Below, one piece after another: positions 24,251-35,082 of a stretch of DNA of 64,000 nt; position 1 is the stretch's first letter, and the number at the start of each line of letters is the position of its first letter. Where the stretch lies: the NCBI RefSeq assembly GCF_000715075.1, contig NC_134097.1, forward strand, positions 127,284,997 through 127,348,996, in the 5' to 3' direction. This stretch comes from Nicotiana tabacum. Lineage: Eukaryota; Streptophyta; Magnoliopsida; Solanales; Solanaceae. Both the position numbers and the translations under genes were made by a program. A model generated the notes under the pieces. The model did no database searches. It was not told where the DNA came from and saw nothing but the letters and a program-made list of their open reading frames with translations.

Positions 24251-25006
24251 CTACTGTTGCATTGCTTGAAGTGATTGCATAATGCTGTTGTTTTGTAGTG
24301 GACTACCTGTAATCAGTTGCTGCATTCCAGCCATGAATTGTCCTGCATTTGGATGCAACAGTGCATCACCTGTACCTTTGTGTTGCTGCGCATGAGATTG
24401 ACCAACCACATAAGCATCTTCTTGACAATGCTGCTGCTGCTGCCCAGATTTACATGTACTGACTTTTTGTGATTTGGTAGTCACAATTGTCTGATCACCG
24501 TCAACATTATCTTTCTCCATTTCAAACTGATCTGCCCAACTTTTGGATACTGCAGAAGACTTCATGGAAACTTCCTGTAGAATATCTGCTGGGTGCACTG
24601 AGTCTTTTGCTTTGTTGAGTTGCATTATAGGAATTGGAGACTGATTTCCAGTGAAAGATTGCAATGGATTTGTATTCTTCATAATTTGTGAACCAAGTGA
24701 AGTGAATTGCACAGTCGATGGAGTGGAGGAGCTGTTTTGATCCATGTGGTGTGCATCATTATCCTCCACCAGCTGAAGATTCTGCTCAGCCTGCTGCAAG
24801 TTACTCAGGTCTGGAGTCTGCCCTGCATTTCGCCCAATTATAACAGAAAGTTGACGTGAGCATGACCCTTTAGCATCCCCAGCTGCAACTGTCACTACCT
24901 TTTGCTCACCAACTGGAACACTTTCCTTAGAGACAACAAGCTGCCCACCTGCATCGTGATCAACCTGCTGTATAGTCGTCCCAAAATCTGGACTGGAAAT
25001 ATGCAC
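24251..25006 (-). pseudogene. Glutamine-rich ORF1-like protein, N-terminal part
   Basis: An open frame of 251 codons begins four bases inside the retroposon, so the true N-terminus is probably lost and the first Met is likely internal. Composition is Gln/Ser/Asn-rich. It includes SWADQFEMEKD, a motif I associate with plant LINE ORF1-type proteins, but that recollection is untested. No zinc knuckle or nucleic-acid-binding motif is seen. It ends at a TAG, and the next segment follows in another frame, so a frameshift near 24250 is likely. Confidence 0.55.
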
Positions 25007-26003
25007 TGTTGATTCTTAAGTTCTGAAAATGGGACTCGTCCCATTTTCCATTTTTATCAAATTGGAGCTCGGGGAGAGGCGATTTTCAGAGAAAACAACA
25101 GGGTAAGTGTTCTTAACTTAATTTTGGTTAGATTACCCGAATCTATTACTAGTTTTGGCATTTAATTGGTAATTTTAGTTGGGAAAATCTTGAAAATTCT
25201 CTTGGTTTAATTTGAAGATTTGAGGGTCGAGTTGATGTCAGATTTTAGTAAATTTGGTATGGTTGGACTCGTGGTTGGATGAGGTTTCATATTCCGTAAT
25301 TTTTGTCGGGTTCCGAGACGTGGGCCCCACAGGCGAATTTTGAGTGCAATTTCGGATTTTTAATGGAAAATGTAGAATTTCATATGGAATTAATTCCTAT
25401 AATTTTTATTAACTGAATCGAATTATACTGGCTAGATTCGAGGCATTCGGAGGCCGATTTGAGCGACAAAGGCATCGCGAGCTAGAGGATTAGCCGGTTC
25501 GAGGTAAGTAATGATTGTAAATACTGTCCTGAGGGTTTGAAACCCCGAATTATACATCGTTGTGTTACTTTGAGGTGACTTGCATGCTGGATGACGAGCG
25601 TGGGGTAGAGCACCGCTGGGGATTATGACCTAGTCCATCCCAAACGAATATTTTAATGCGTATTTGATAGTTAATTGTTTGACATTACTATATTTTTGGG
25701 TTATATGCCATGTTTGGGGCCTTGTGCGGACTTGTTGAGACCCTTAGGGGCATTTTTACTATCTTTCCTCACTCTATTTGTTTGAAAGCATATTCTCAGT
25801 CATGTTTTACCTGTTTACTGCTCAAATCTGGCTTTATCACTATATTCTTAAAATGTGAAAATTATTTTGGGCTGAGTTCCTTGTTTTACTGAGATAGACC
25901 GAGGGTCTGATTGTGAGATTGATGACTGAGATAGACTGAGAGTCTGATGGTGAGGTTAATGACTGAGAGAGGCCGATTCCCTAGTTGTGAGGATTATATA
26001 TCT

Positions 26004-26285
26004 ATGGATCGGGCTGCACACCGCAACAATGTATATATATATGGATCGGGCTGCATGCCGCATCAATATGTATATGGATCGGGCTGCACGCCGCAGCAAT
26101 ATAGCGCTTGGGCTGTAGGAGCCCCTCCGGAGTCTGCACACCCCTAGTGAGCGCAGTCGACTATTTATATGGATCGGGTTGTACGCCACAGCGATGCATG
26201 GATCGGGCTGCACGTCGCAGCGGTTACTTTGATTTCAGTTATTGTGAGAGATATACGGATCGGGATGCACGCCGCATCAATTACT
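26004..26285. repeat. GGATCGGGCTGCACGCCGCA minisatellite in solo LTR F
   Basis: Six copies with 5-35 bp AT-rich spacers lie near 26006, 26043, 26075, 26171, 26200 and 26257. A single relative, GGATCGGGTTGCGCGCTGCA, occurs in the interior of element E near 12330. Confidence 0.85.
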
Positions 26286-29200
26286 ATATGGTACCAATTG
26301 AGCGTGAATGCTGAGTGCGGGTACTGTTTGGTAAGAGTTGAGTCACGAGTGACAGAGAGGCTAGCCCGAGGGGCGATAGATATATACATGCATATGAGTG
26401 ATGTTTTTGCCTGAGAGGCCTGTTTATGGACTTATTGATTTCACTCCTCTTTAAAGTGAATTTCTATCGAATATGTTGATTTATCGACTGTTTTCACTCA
26501 TCTTTATATTGAGCCTCTGTCGGAAAGTTGAACAAATGTTTTAAAACAACTTTTATTTAAACTAGGGTTTATGTTCAGAAATTAATCACTGATTTGGCAT
26601 TGGTTATTTCCACTGAGATTTTTAAGTTATGAAGTGTTTATGATTACTATTTTGCCCGAGGGGTTGTTTTACAAACTATGTTTTGCACGAGGGGCCGATT
26701 ATGGCTTTAATTTCTATTATTATCTTAAATGGTATTGAACCCCTACCGAAACTGATGGAAAGTATTTCAAAATGATTTTTACTAAAAGCTGGATTTTAAA
26801 AGGGAAGATTCACTCGTATTATGGTTTAAAGTCCTGTTGTGTTTATTAAGCCTAACGTGAATGTGGATTCATTGTTTCCTACTGCTCAACCTTTATTTAC
26901 TCTTATTACTTACTGGGTTGGAGTACTCACATTACTCCCTACACCTCGTGTGCAGATTCAGGTATATCGGAACCCGGTAACGGTGTTGATAGCTCAGCCG
27001 CGGAGTCATAAGAGTTGGCAAGGTGGCTGCATGATGTTCACAACACCGCTTCCTTCCCCTCATTGTTGTTACTGTATTTAGTACATTTTTAGACTTTTTT
27101 TGTATTCAGACCTTGATAGTTGCTCATGACTAGTGACACCCCGAAGTCAGGCTGGTCTTTTATTCCGCACTGTTATTCTAGGATTTTATTATGAAACATT
27201 ATTTAATTTAAAGACTTAAAAATGACTCTTAATGCTTAAAGGGTTAAGGTGAGTGTTGTGTCGGCTGACCTTGTTTTCACGAGAGGCGCCATCACGACCG
27301 GGCCAGTTTGGGGTCGTGACAAGAAATTTCTAAATTTGTAGTTAATAGCATATGATAATTAGTAACGTACAAAAATAGTTATACAATCCCCAAAAGAATA
27401 GTCTACCAATGTGTGTGCCAGGACCTGGTGTCACAAGTTTATGGGCAACTAGTAGAATATACAAAAGAATAAATCTATCCTACTGTCTAAAATAGAATAG
27501 ACAGCCAAAATAAAGAGAGACTCCATCATGCTGCTGAACGGCACAGGAAGGGAGCAGCTCACCGTAGAAGTCTCGGACACTGATCAAGAATGCGCACCAG
27601 ACTGGTAACCAGATATACCTGCCTCAGATCCTATACAATTAAGTACAGAAGTGTAGTATGAGTACATAAACAATATGTACCCAGTAAGTATCCTGTCTAA
27701 TCTCGAAGAAGTAGAGACGAGAGGTCGACTTGACATTTACTAGGGTCAAATAATATGAGAAATGAATTATACTGTGCATGGATAATAGAAATAATTTAAC
27801 AATTTATAGCAAGAAATAATAGATCCTTTCCTAGATAATATCACAGTTGGCCACTTACATTTCAGGTCATATAACAAAGCTCAATCCACAGAAAAATACT
27901 GACTAAAAGCATGCGCAAGTAGTGTCAAGATCGTATGGCCCGATCCAACATAAAAGTAAATTGTGCACTGCCGAGGGTTGAACGGTGCGAGCCATAGATG
28001 CATCTATTACCCCGCTAGTGAATCAAACTTGCGACGCGGTCAAATATAATTAAACACAACAACAAGCAGACAAGAATATATATCTGGGGAGCAATTACTC
28101 ACAGAAATATCAACTTCTCCTTAAAAGGCCAAGAAAGATAATGTTCCTCTTACTGGTCTCATTTACCATAATCAACATGACTTAAACAATCCAAATTAAC
28201 CATAAAGTTACAAGAATATCACATAAAGCATGCTTTTGGGTCCTAGTCTACCCGGGCTTAGCATAATAGTAGCTACGCACGGACTCTCGTCACCTAGTGC
28301 GTACGTAGCCCTTAATGGAAATTTTTTTGATTATATCACCTATGGGGATAATTCTCTCTTACAAGGTTAGATAGGAGACTTACCTCGCTCCAAAGCGTAC
28401 TTCCAATACCAAGAACGAGCTCAAACTCTCAATTTGGAGTCGAACGATCCAAAACTAGATAAACGAGGTAGGAACTAGTCAATACAAGCTCATAAGATCG
28501 CATTCTAACTATTTAAGCAATTTCCCAACCTTAAACACAAGTTTCCTAAAATCCGACCACGGGCCCGGATTCCGAAATTTTTCGATGAATGTCGTTCTTT
28601 ATAGCCTAAGGATCAATAATATATGGTTTCTACTTCATTCCATAACAAATTTCGTGATTAAATTTAACTTTCATCAAAATCCTAGTTTTTCACTCAAATC
28701 CCATGATTTTCACTACTTTTAGAGTGTTAATCCACCCAAAACTCAAGTATTAAACTAACATTAAGTAGGAATAACTTACCTCACAATGCTATGTTGAAAT
28801 CATCTCTTTGAAAGCTCCCAAGTGTAGAAGTGAAATGAAATAAATGGCCTAAGTCCCATTTTAAAAAGTTGTGACCAGGTCTCTGATGTCGCATTTGCGG
28901 CATCAGGCTCGCAAGTGCGATGTTGCAATTGCGACGAAAGGTTCGCAAATGCGAACTGGGCCTCCCTCTGCATTGGTCGAAATTGCGATAGAGGGTCGCA
29001 AATACGGACCCTGCTGGGCTCGCAAATGCGAAGAATATGTCGCAAATGCAACCACTTCCCCCAGTCGGCTTCATCACAAATGTGATGTTCACCTCGCAAT
29101 TGCGATCAATATCTCGTAATTGCGAGATCTGTAGCAGCAGCAAAAATACCATAAATATGGTGTGCTTTTCTGCTCCCAACCTATGCCCGAAACTCTCCCG

Positions 29201-29844
29201 AACTCTTGGGGATCCACTCCGAACAATCACACCAGTCCAAAAATATTGTACAAACTTGCTCGAGCGATCAAATCGCCGAAACAACACCTAAAATCATGGA
29301 TTCAACACCAAAACTCATGAAATCCGTAAGAACATTCAAATTCATATCTTTACAACCGGACATCCGAATCACGTCAAATCAGTCCTGTTTCTCACAAAAT
29401 TTCACATATAAGACTAAATATTATATTGGACCTGTACCGGGCTCCAGAACCAATATACGGGCCCGATACCCACATGATCAAGAATTATTCATTTTCATTA
29501 AATCATTAGAATTTCAATTTAACAATTTCTAACAAAAATTCACTACTCAGGCTAGGGACCTCGGAATTCGATTCCGGGCATACGTCCAGGTCCCATATTT
29601 TCCTACGGACTCTCCAGGACCGTCAAAACACAAATCCAAGTCTGTTTGCTAAAAGTGTTGACCAAAGTCAAACTTTGCCTTTTAAGAAAATCTTAAGGAA
29701 TCAAATGAGCCTATTTCAACCCAAACTCTTCGAAATCCCGAACCAACCATCCCCGCAAGTCATAAATTAGTTAAAGCAAGCGCGGGAAGTTTCATTTAGG
29801 GGGACGGGGTTCTAAAAAGCAAAACGGCCAGTTGGGTCGTTACA

Positions 29845-29857
29845 TTCTCCACCTCTT
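29845..29857 (-). other. Polypurine tract of element B
   Basis: On the minus strand AAGAGGTGGAGAA directly precedes the 3' LTR start TGTAACGACCC at 29844. Confidence 0.85.
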
Positions 29858-29920
29858 AAACAAACGTTCATCCTCGAACGGACATAGAAAAGTACCTGTG
29901 GTGCTGAATAAATGTGGATA

Positions 29921-30297
29921 TCAGCTCCGCACGTCCTCCTCGGACTCCCAAGTCGCCTCCTCGATTGGTTGGCCCTTCCACTGGACCTTCACCGCTGAAA
30001 TCCTCTTGGATCTTAACTGGCAATCTTGTCTATCAATAATGGCAACTGTCTCCTCTTCATAACTCAGACTCTCATCCAGCTGAATAGTACTGAAGTCTAA
30101 CACATGGGACAAGTCGGTATGATACCTCTGAAGTATAGACACATGAAAAACTGGATGAACTCCCGATAAACTGGGGGTAAGGCAAACTCATAAGCAACTT
30201 CCCCCAACTCGCCTCAACACCTCAAATGGGCCAATAAACCTTGGGCTCAGCTTGCCCTTCTTCTCGAATTTCATAACACCCTTCATTGGTGAGACTT
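29921..30297 (-). pseudogene. Element B: pol C-terminus with chromodomain
   Basis: The last part of the polyprotein includes SILQRYHTDLSHV and then a chromodomain-like segment of about 50 residues: LRSKRISAVKVQWKG followed by PIEEATWESEEDV. This ends the pol reading frame at about 29920. In chromoviruses this domain is fused behind integrase and steers insertion to particular chromatin. The frame from 30142 down is open over 73 codons, but it is separated from integrase by stops and shifts. Confidence 0.85.
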
Positions 30298-31120
30298 TCA
30301 AGAGTACCTTCTCGCCAACCATGAATGATACATCACGCGCCTTCTGATCTGCGTAACTTTTCTGTCTGGACTCCTCTCCTGAATCAACTTTACCTTGTCC
30401 AAGGCATCTTGTACCAAGTTTGTACCGTATAACCTAGCCTCACGAGGCTCAAACCACCCGATAGGAGAACGACAACGCCGACTGTATAAAACCTCTAATG
30501 GGGCCATCTCGATGCTGGACTGATAACTGTTGTTGTAAGCAAACTCTGCCAAAGGCAAGAAATGATCCCACTGTCCTCCAAACTCAATCACACATGCTCT
30601 AAGCATGTCTTCCAAAATCTGAATTGTCCGCTCCGACTGCCCATCTGTCTAAGGATGGAATGCTGTGCTAAGCTCTACATGGGTCCCCAAGTCACTCTGA
30701 ACGGCTCTACAGAAATGGGAAGTGAACTGAGGGCCTCTATCTGATATGATGAAAACAGGCACACCGTGCAACCTGACTATCTCCCGAATGTAAATCTAAG
30801 CCAATCTCTCTGAAGTGTAAGTAGTCACAACCGGAATAAAGTGCGCCGACTTGGTCAACTTGTCAACAATGACCCATACTGCATCAAACTTCCGCAAAGT
30901 TCGGGGCAACTCAACTACGAAGTCCATAGTAATGCGCTCCCACTTCCACTCTGGTATAGGCATCTGCTGAAGTAGGCCACCCGACTTCTGGTGCTCATAC
31001 TTAACCTGTTGGCAATTCAATCACCTAGCCACATACTCTACTATGTCTTTTTTCATCCTCCGCCACCAATAATGCTGCCTCAAGTCACGATACATCTTCG
31101 TCGCACCCGGATGAATGGAA
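30298..31120 (-). pseudogene. Element B: integrase
   Basis: The zinc-binding HHCC region lies near 31110-31010 (ending NCQQVKYEH). The catalytic core follows: WERITMDFVVELP with the first Asp near 30930, SDRGPQFTS with the second Asp near 30750, and the Glu in QSERTIQILEDMLRAC near 30620. It then runs to LAEFAYNNSYQSS and a typical Ty3/gypsy C-terminal stretch. At least one stop near 30797 and another near 30650 break the core. Confidence 0.88.
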
Positions 31121-31191
31121 TACCGCGAACTGTGTGCCTCCTCTAGTATTCTCTCCCTCAGACCATCAACATTAGGAACACATAGGCGACC

Positions 31192-32945
31192 TTAGAGTCG
31201 CAAAACACAATCTTCGCCAATAGAAACCTCCTTGGCACTACCCTGAAGCACTGTCTCTCTAAGAACCGCCAAGTGTGGATCATTGAACTGCTGGGCCTTG
31301 ATCTGCCCCAATAATGAAGACTGAGCAACAACACATGCAAGAACTCGGTTGGGCTCTGAAATATCCAACCTCACAAGTCTGTTAGCCAAGGACTGAATGT
31401 CTAAATCTAGTGGCCTCTCCTCTGCTGGAATGAATGCCAAGCTACCCATACTCCCTGATTTCCTGCTTAAGGCATCCGCGACCACATTTGCCTTGCTCGG
31501 GTGATAAATAATGGTAATGTTATAATCTTTCAGTAACTCAAGCCATCTACGCTGCCTCAAATTGAGATCCCTCTATTTGAACAAATGCTGTAAGCTGCGA
31601 TGATCAGTATAAACCTCACATGATACCCCATACAGATAATACCTCCATATCTTAAGAGCATGAACAATCGCGGCCAACTCCAAATCGTGCACAGGATAAT
31701 TCTTCTTATGAATCTTCAGCTGAAGTGAAGCATATGCAATAACTCGCCCCCTGCATTAATACACATCCCAATCCAATGCATGAAGCATCGCAATATACCG
31801 TATACATCCCTGAACCGGAAGGCAACGCAAGAACTGGTGCTGTAGTCAGAGCTATCATGAGCTTCTGAAAGCCTGCCTCACAATCATCAAACCAACGGAA
31901 AGGAGCACCTTTCTAGGTCAGTCTAGTTAGAGGTGATGCAATAGATGAAAAACCCTGCACGAATCGTCTGTAAGAACCTGCTAACCCTAGGAAACTCCTA
32001 ATCTCGATCACTGAAGTAGGACGTGGCCAACTCTGAACCGCCTCAATCTTCTTGAGATCCACCTTAATACCCTCTCCTGACACAACATGCCTCAAGAATG
32101 CTACTGACTCTAGCCAAAACTCACACTTGGAGAACTTAGCATATAGCTTCTGCTCTCGCAAGGTGTGAAACACTACTCTCAAATATTGCTCGTGCTCCCT
32201 CAGGCTACGTGAGTATATCAAGATGTCGTCAATGAAGTCGATGACAAAAGGAATCAATATTAAGCCTGAACACCATGTTCATCAAGTCCATAAATGTTGT
32301 TGGGGTATTAGTCAAGCCAAATGACATCACCAAAAACTCATAATGGCCATATCTAGCCCGGAATGCAGTCTTCGGAACATCCGAGTCCCGAATCTTCAAC
32401 TGATGATACCCTGACCTCAAGTCGATCTTAGAGAACACCCTAGCACCCTGCAAATGGTCAAACAAATCATTGATATGAGGCAACAGCTACTTGTTCTTGA
32501 TGGTGACTTTATTCAATTGGCAGTAATCAATGCACATCCACATAGTCCCATCCTTCTTCTTCACAAATAACACTGGTGCACCCCAAGGTGATACACTAGG
32601 TCAAACAAACCCCTTTGCTAAAAACTCCTCAAGTTGCTCTTTTAGCTCTTTCGGAGCCATACGGTACGGTGGAATAGATATAGGCTGGGTGCCTGTAGCC
32701 AAATCAATACAGAAATCAATATCACGATCCGGTGGCATGCTCGGAAGGTCAGAAGGAAACACATCGGCGAATTCCCGGACTATTGGAACTGAATTAATTG
32801 TCGGAGACTCTGCTGTGGCGTCCTGAACATAAGCCAGATAAGCCAAACACCCCTTCTCGACCATATGCCGAGCCTTCAGGAAAGAGATAACCCGACTAGA
32901 TGCATCAACTGTGGAACCCTTCCACTCCAACCTCGCAACCTTTGC
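31192..32945 (-). pseudogene. Element B: reverse transcriptase and RNase H
   Basis: The RT starts with a PREFADVFPSDLP-like segment, then [32 protein letters not shown] near 32420, and the catalytic FIDDILIYS near 32235. RNase H follows with YCDAS near 31800-31780 and the ending YHPSKANVVADALSRKS near 31500. The enzyme would copy element RNA to DNA. An in-frame TGA after GFV (near 32607) and further stops near 32490 and 31915 show it is inactive. Confidence 0.9.
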
Positions 32946-33300
32946 ATTGATAATGTAATAGTATTAGCATGGCAAACTAGGATGGCGTGATATGTAGATA
33001 ACCAATCCATGCCTAGGATGATCTCAAAGTCGATCATATCAAGCAATAGGAGATCCGCTTTAGTCTCGAAACCACCAAGTGTGACCACACAGGACCGGTA
33101 GATCCGATCCACAACCACAGAGTCGCCCATAGGAGTGGACACATGAATAGGAGTGCCCAAAGGTTCAGAAGAAATAACCAGGAAATGAGCAAACAGAGAT
33201 GATACATATGAATAGGTGGACCCTGGATCAAATAATACTGAAACATCTCTACCGCAGATGGAAATAATACCTGTGATGACGGCATCTGAGGCCAATGCAT
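32946..33300 (-). pseudogene. Element B: retropepsin-like protease
   Basis: The active-site loop LFDPGSTYSYVS is near 33195-33234, and IILGMDWLS is near 33000-33027. It is a single aspartic-protease domain of the Ty3/gypsy type that would release the Gag and Pol products. This segment is open from 33295 to about 32876, so the protease is the best preserved domain of B. Confidence 0.9.
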
Positions 33301-34889
33301 ATGGCCTAGTTAGAAGGGCATAGAATCTGGATAGAGTATCGGGTGGCTAGCCTCCATCTGACTAAGCAGTAGCTAGCTGCTCTGTTTGGCCTCCACCTCT
33401 AAGACAGCCTCTACCAGTCTGCCCCTACCTCTAGGTGGCTGGGCAACTGGTGCTGAAATCATAGGCTACTGACCCTGCTATACTGTCTTGCCCTGAAGCC
33501 TGGGGTAGGTCCTCTTCATGTGACCCGGATCTCCACACTCATAGCAACCTCTCGGCACCATAGTCTGCTGCCCTGAAGTCTGAGCCTGCTAACCCGAATA
33601 TCCACTAGAAGAACCCTGAATGGCTAGTGGGCGATATGAACTCTCTCGTATGGCACTGAAGTAAGCACTGGAAGAACCCTAATGACCGGAATACCCGTTG
33701 GAGGGGCCCTGAATAGCTGGTGGGCGGTAAGAACTCTCCGGCATCGCACTGAAATAAGGCCTCACTGGAGCACCTCGGGGAGGTGGTGGTGGTGCTGAAT
33801 ACGAGGGCCTCCTGGGCTGACCCCTCCCGAACTGCCCTCTACCCCTAGCTGGGGTACCTCTGAACTCTCCAGAAAACCGAGCCCTCTTGTCCTGCTGAAT
33901 CTGCTCTATACACCTTTGGTGATAACCTTCAATCCTGCGAGCAATCTCTACTACTAGTTGATACTCAGTGCCCATCTCCACCACTAGGGCTATGTTAGAT
34001 CGAATACCGGGGTCCAACCCTGTAACAAATCTCCGCACTCTCTCTGCATCCGTGGGAAGTATCATGAGTGCACGGCGAGACAACTCAGAAAACCTCGCCT
34101 CAGAATCGGTCACGAACATCTGACCCTGCTATAGATGCTCAAACTGATACCGTAACTCTTCCCTCTCAGAGGGTGGAATATACATGTCCAAGAATAACTG
34201 TGTGAACTAACCCCAAGTGATGGGAGAAGAACCTATTGGCCTGCCAAGAACATAGGACTGCCACCATCTACGGGCCCTGCCATCTAGCTAAAAAGTAGTA
34301 AAGTCAACCCCATGTGACTCCAATATCCTCATGTTGTGCAGTCTGTCCCTGCACCTATCTATGAAGTCCTGGGCATCCTCATGTCGCTCACCCCCGAAGA
34401 CAGGAGGGTGAAGTCTAGTCCATCTATCCAATAACTTCTGTGGGTCACCATCCGCAGCTAGTCTGGGCTCAGGCACCACTGTAGCAACTGGCTGAGCCCT
34501 ATCTGCGGGTAGTGCACTCGGAGTTTGATACACTGCAGCTGCATGACCAGGAGCTTGAGCAGTAGGGGTCTGTTCTCCCCCTCCTGCCTGTGATGTAGCT
34601 GGATACGCTGGAAATAAACCAGCCTGAGTCATGGTGTCCATGAACCGCAACATACGACCCATGATCTCCTGGAAACCCGGTGCTGTCATAAAATCTATCG
34701 GGGTAGGCTCCGTTGCGGGCACCTAGAGTCTCCCGTAGGATCTGCTAGTGGCACTACTGGGATGGCTCTAGGTCGCCCTCGTCCCCTACCTCGGGCCGAT
34801 GTCCTCCCCCAGCCTCTGCCTCGGTCTCTAGCAACCGGGGGAGCAACTCCTCCTGGGTCTGAAACATCAGTCGTGCGTGTCCTCACCAT
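33301..34889 (-). pseudogene. Element B: gag
   Basis: The ATG at 34889 begins MVRTRTTDVSDPGG, followed by an Arg/Gly-rich stretch. A frameshift lies near 34725. The gag domain spans about 34450-34000 (RWTRLHPPVFGGERHEDAQ, FSELSRRALMILPTDAERV). A Pro/Gly-rich linker with two YSG-SSYRP repeats (near 33600-33740) follows, then a zinc knuckle near 33505-33550 reading CYECGDPGHMKRTY, in which the last cysteine is Tyr (TGC to TAC). Several in-frame stops follow before the protease. Longer and more divergent at the N-terminus than the gag of A, C and D. Confidence 0.88.
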
Positions 34890-35067
34890 CTGTGAGAGAA
34901 TAGAAGAGGGAAATTTAGTATACCAACCACTGCACGATAGGAAATGAATAAAGAGTAGTTTTCCTAACACCCTATAGCCTCTCGAAGATAAATACAAACA
35001 TCTTCGTACCGATCCGTAAGATTCTATTAGGTTTGCCCATAACTTGTGAGACCTACGTGAACCTAGT

Positions 35068-35079
35068 GCTCTGATACCA
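35068..35079 (-). other. Primer-binding site of element B
   Basis: On the minus strand it reads TGGTATCAGAGC, the exact complement of the 3' end of plant initiator tRNA-Met, three bases inside the 5' LTR. Confidence 0.9.
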
Positions 35080-35082
35080 TGT

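Larger units (their letters stand above)
22884..25010 (-). mobile_element. Non-LTR retroposon (LINE-like, no reverse transcriptase) inside solo LTR F
   Basis: Flanked by a 12-bp direct repeat GATTCTTAAGTT (22872-22883 and 25011-25022). On the minus strand it ends in an A run after TTATTAATAAAAACCTAGCC, as expected for target-primed reverse transcription. The body carries relics of one glutamine-rich protein (25006-24251 and 24248-23451), a further open stretch (23454-23221) and a 3' untranslated region. No endonuclease or RT domain is present. The open frame starts right at the 5' junction, which suggests 5' truncation. It is either an internally deleted LINE keeping part of ORF1, or a retrocopy of an unrelated mRNA. 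Confidence 0.75.
21654..27321 (+). mobile_element. Solo LTR F inside the 3' LTR of B
   Basis: It runs from TGTAACGACCCGACCGGTCG to GGGGTCGTGACA and is flanked by agaaa on both sides (21649-21653, 27322-27326), a perfect 5-bp duplication. Without the LINE-like insert at 22884-25010 it is about 3.5 kb. It has no PBS, PPT or coding domain. Inside are a GAACAGTA-rich island (22690-22856), GTAAG motifs at 25103 and 25504, and a GGATCGGGCTGCACGCCGCA minisatellite (26004-26285). Confidence 0.93.
21539..29844 (-). repeat. 3' LTR of element B, split by solo LTR F
   Basis: The parts are 21539-21653 and 27327-29844 (about 2.63 kb). The intact 5' LTR at 35083 reads straight through TACAGAAATTTC, exactly where this copy is interrupted, so it supplies the empty site. 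A TCGCAAATGCGA-type palindrome island is at about 28885-29130. Confidence 0.95.
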
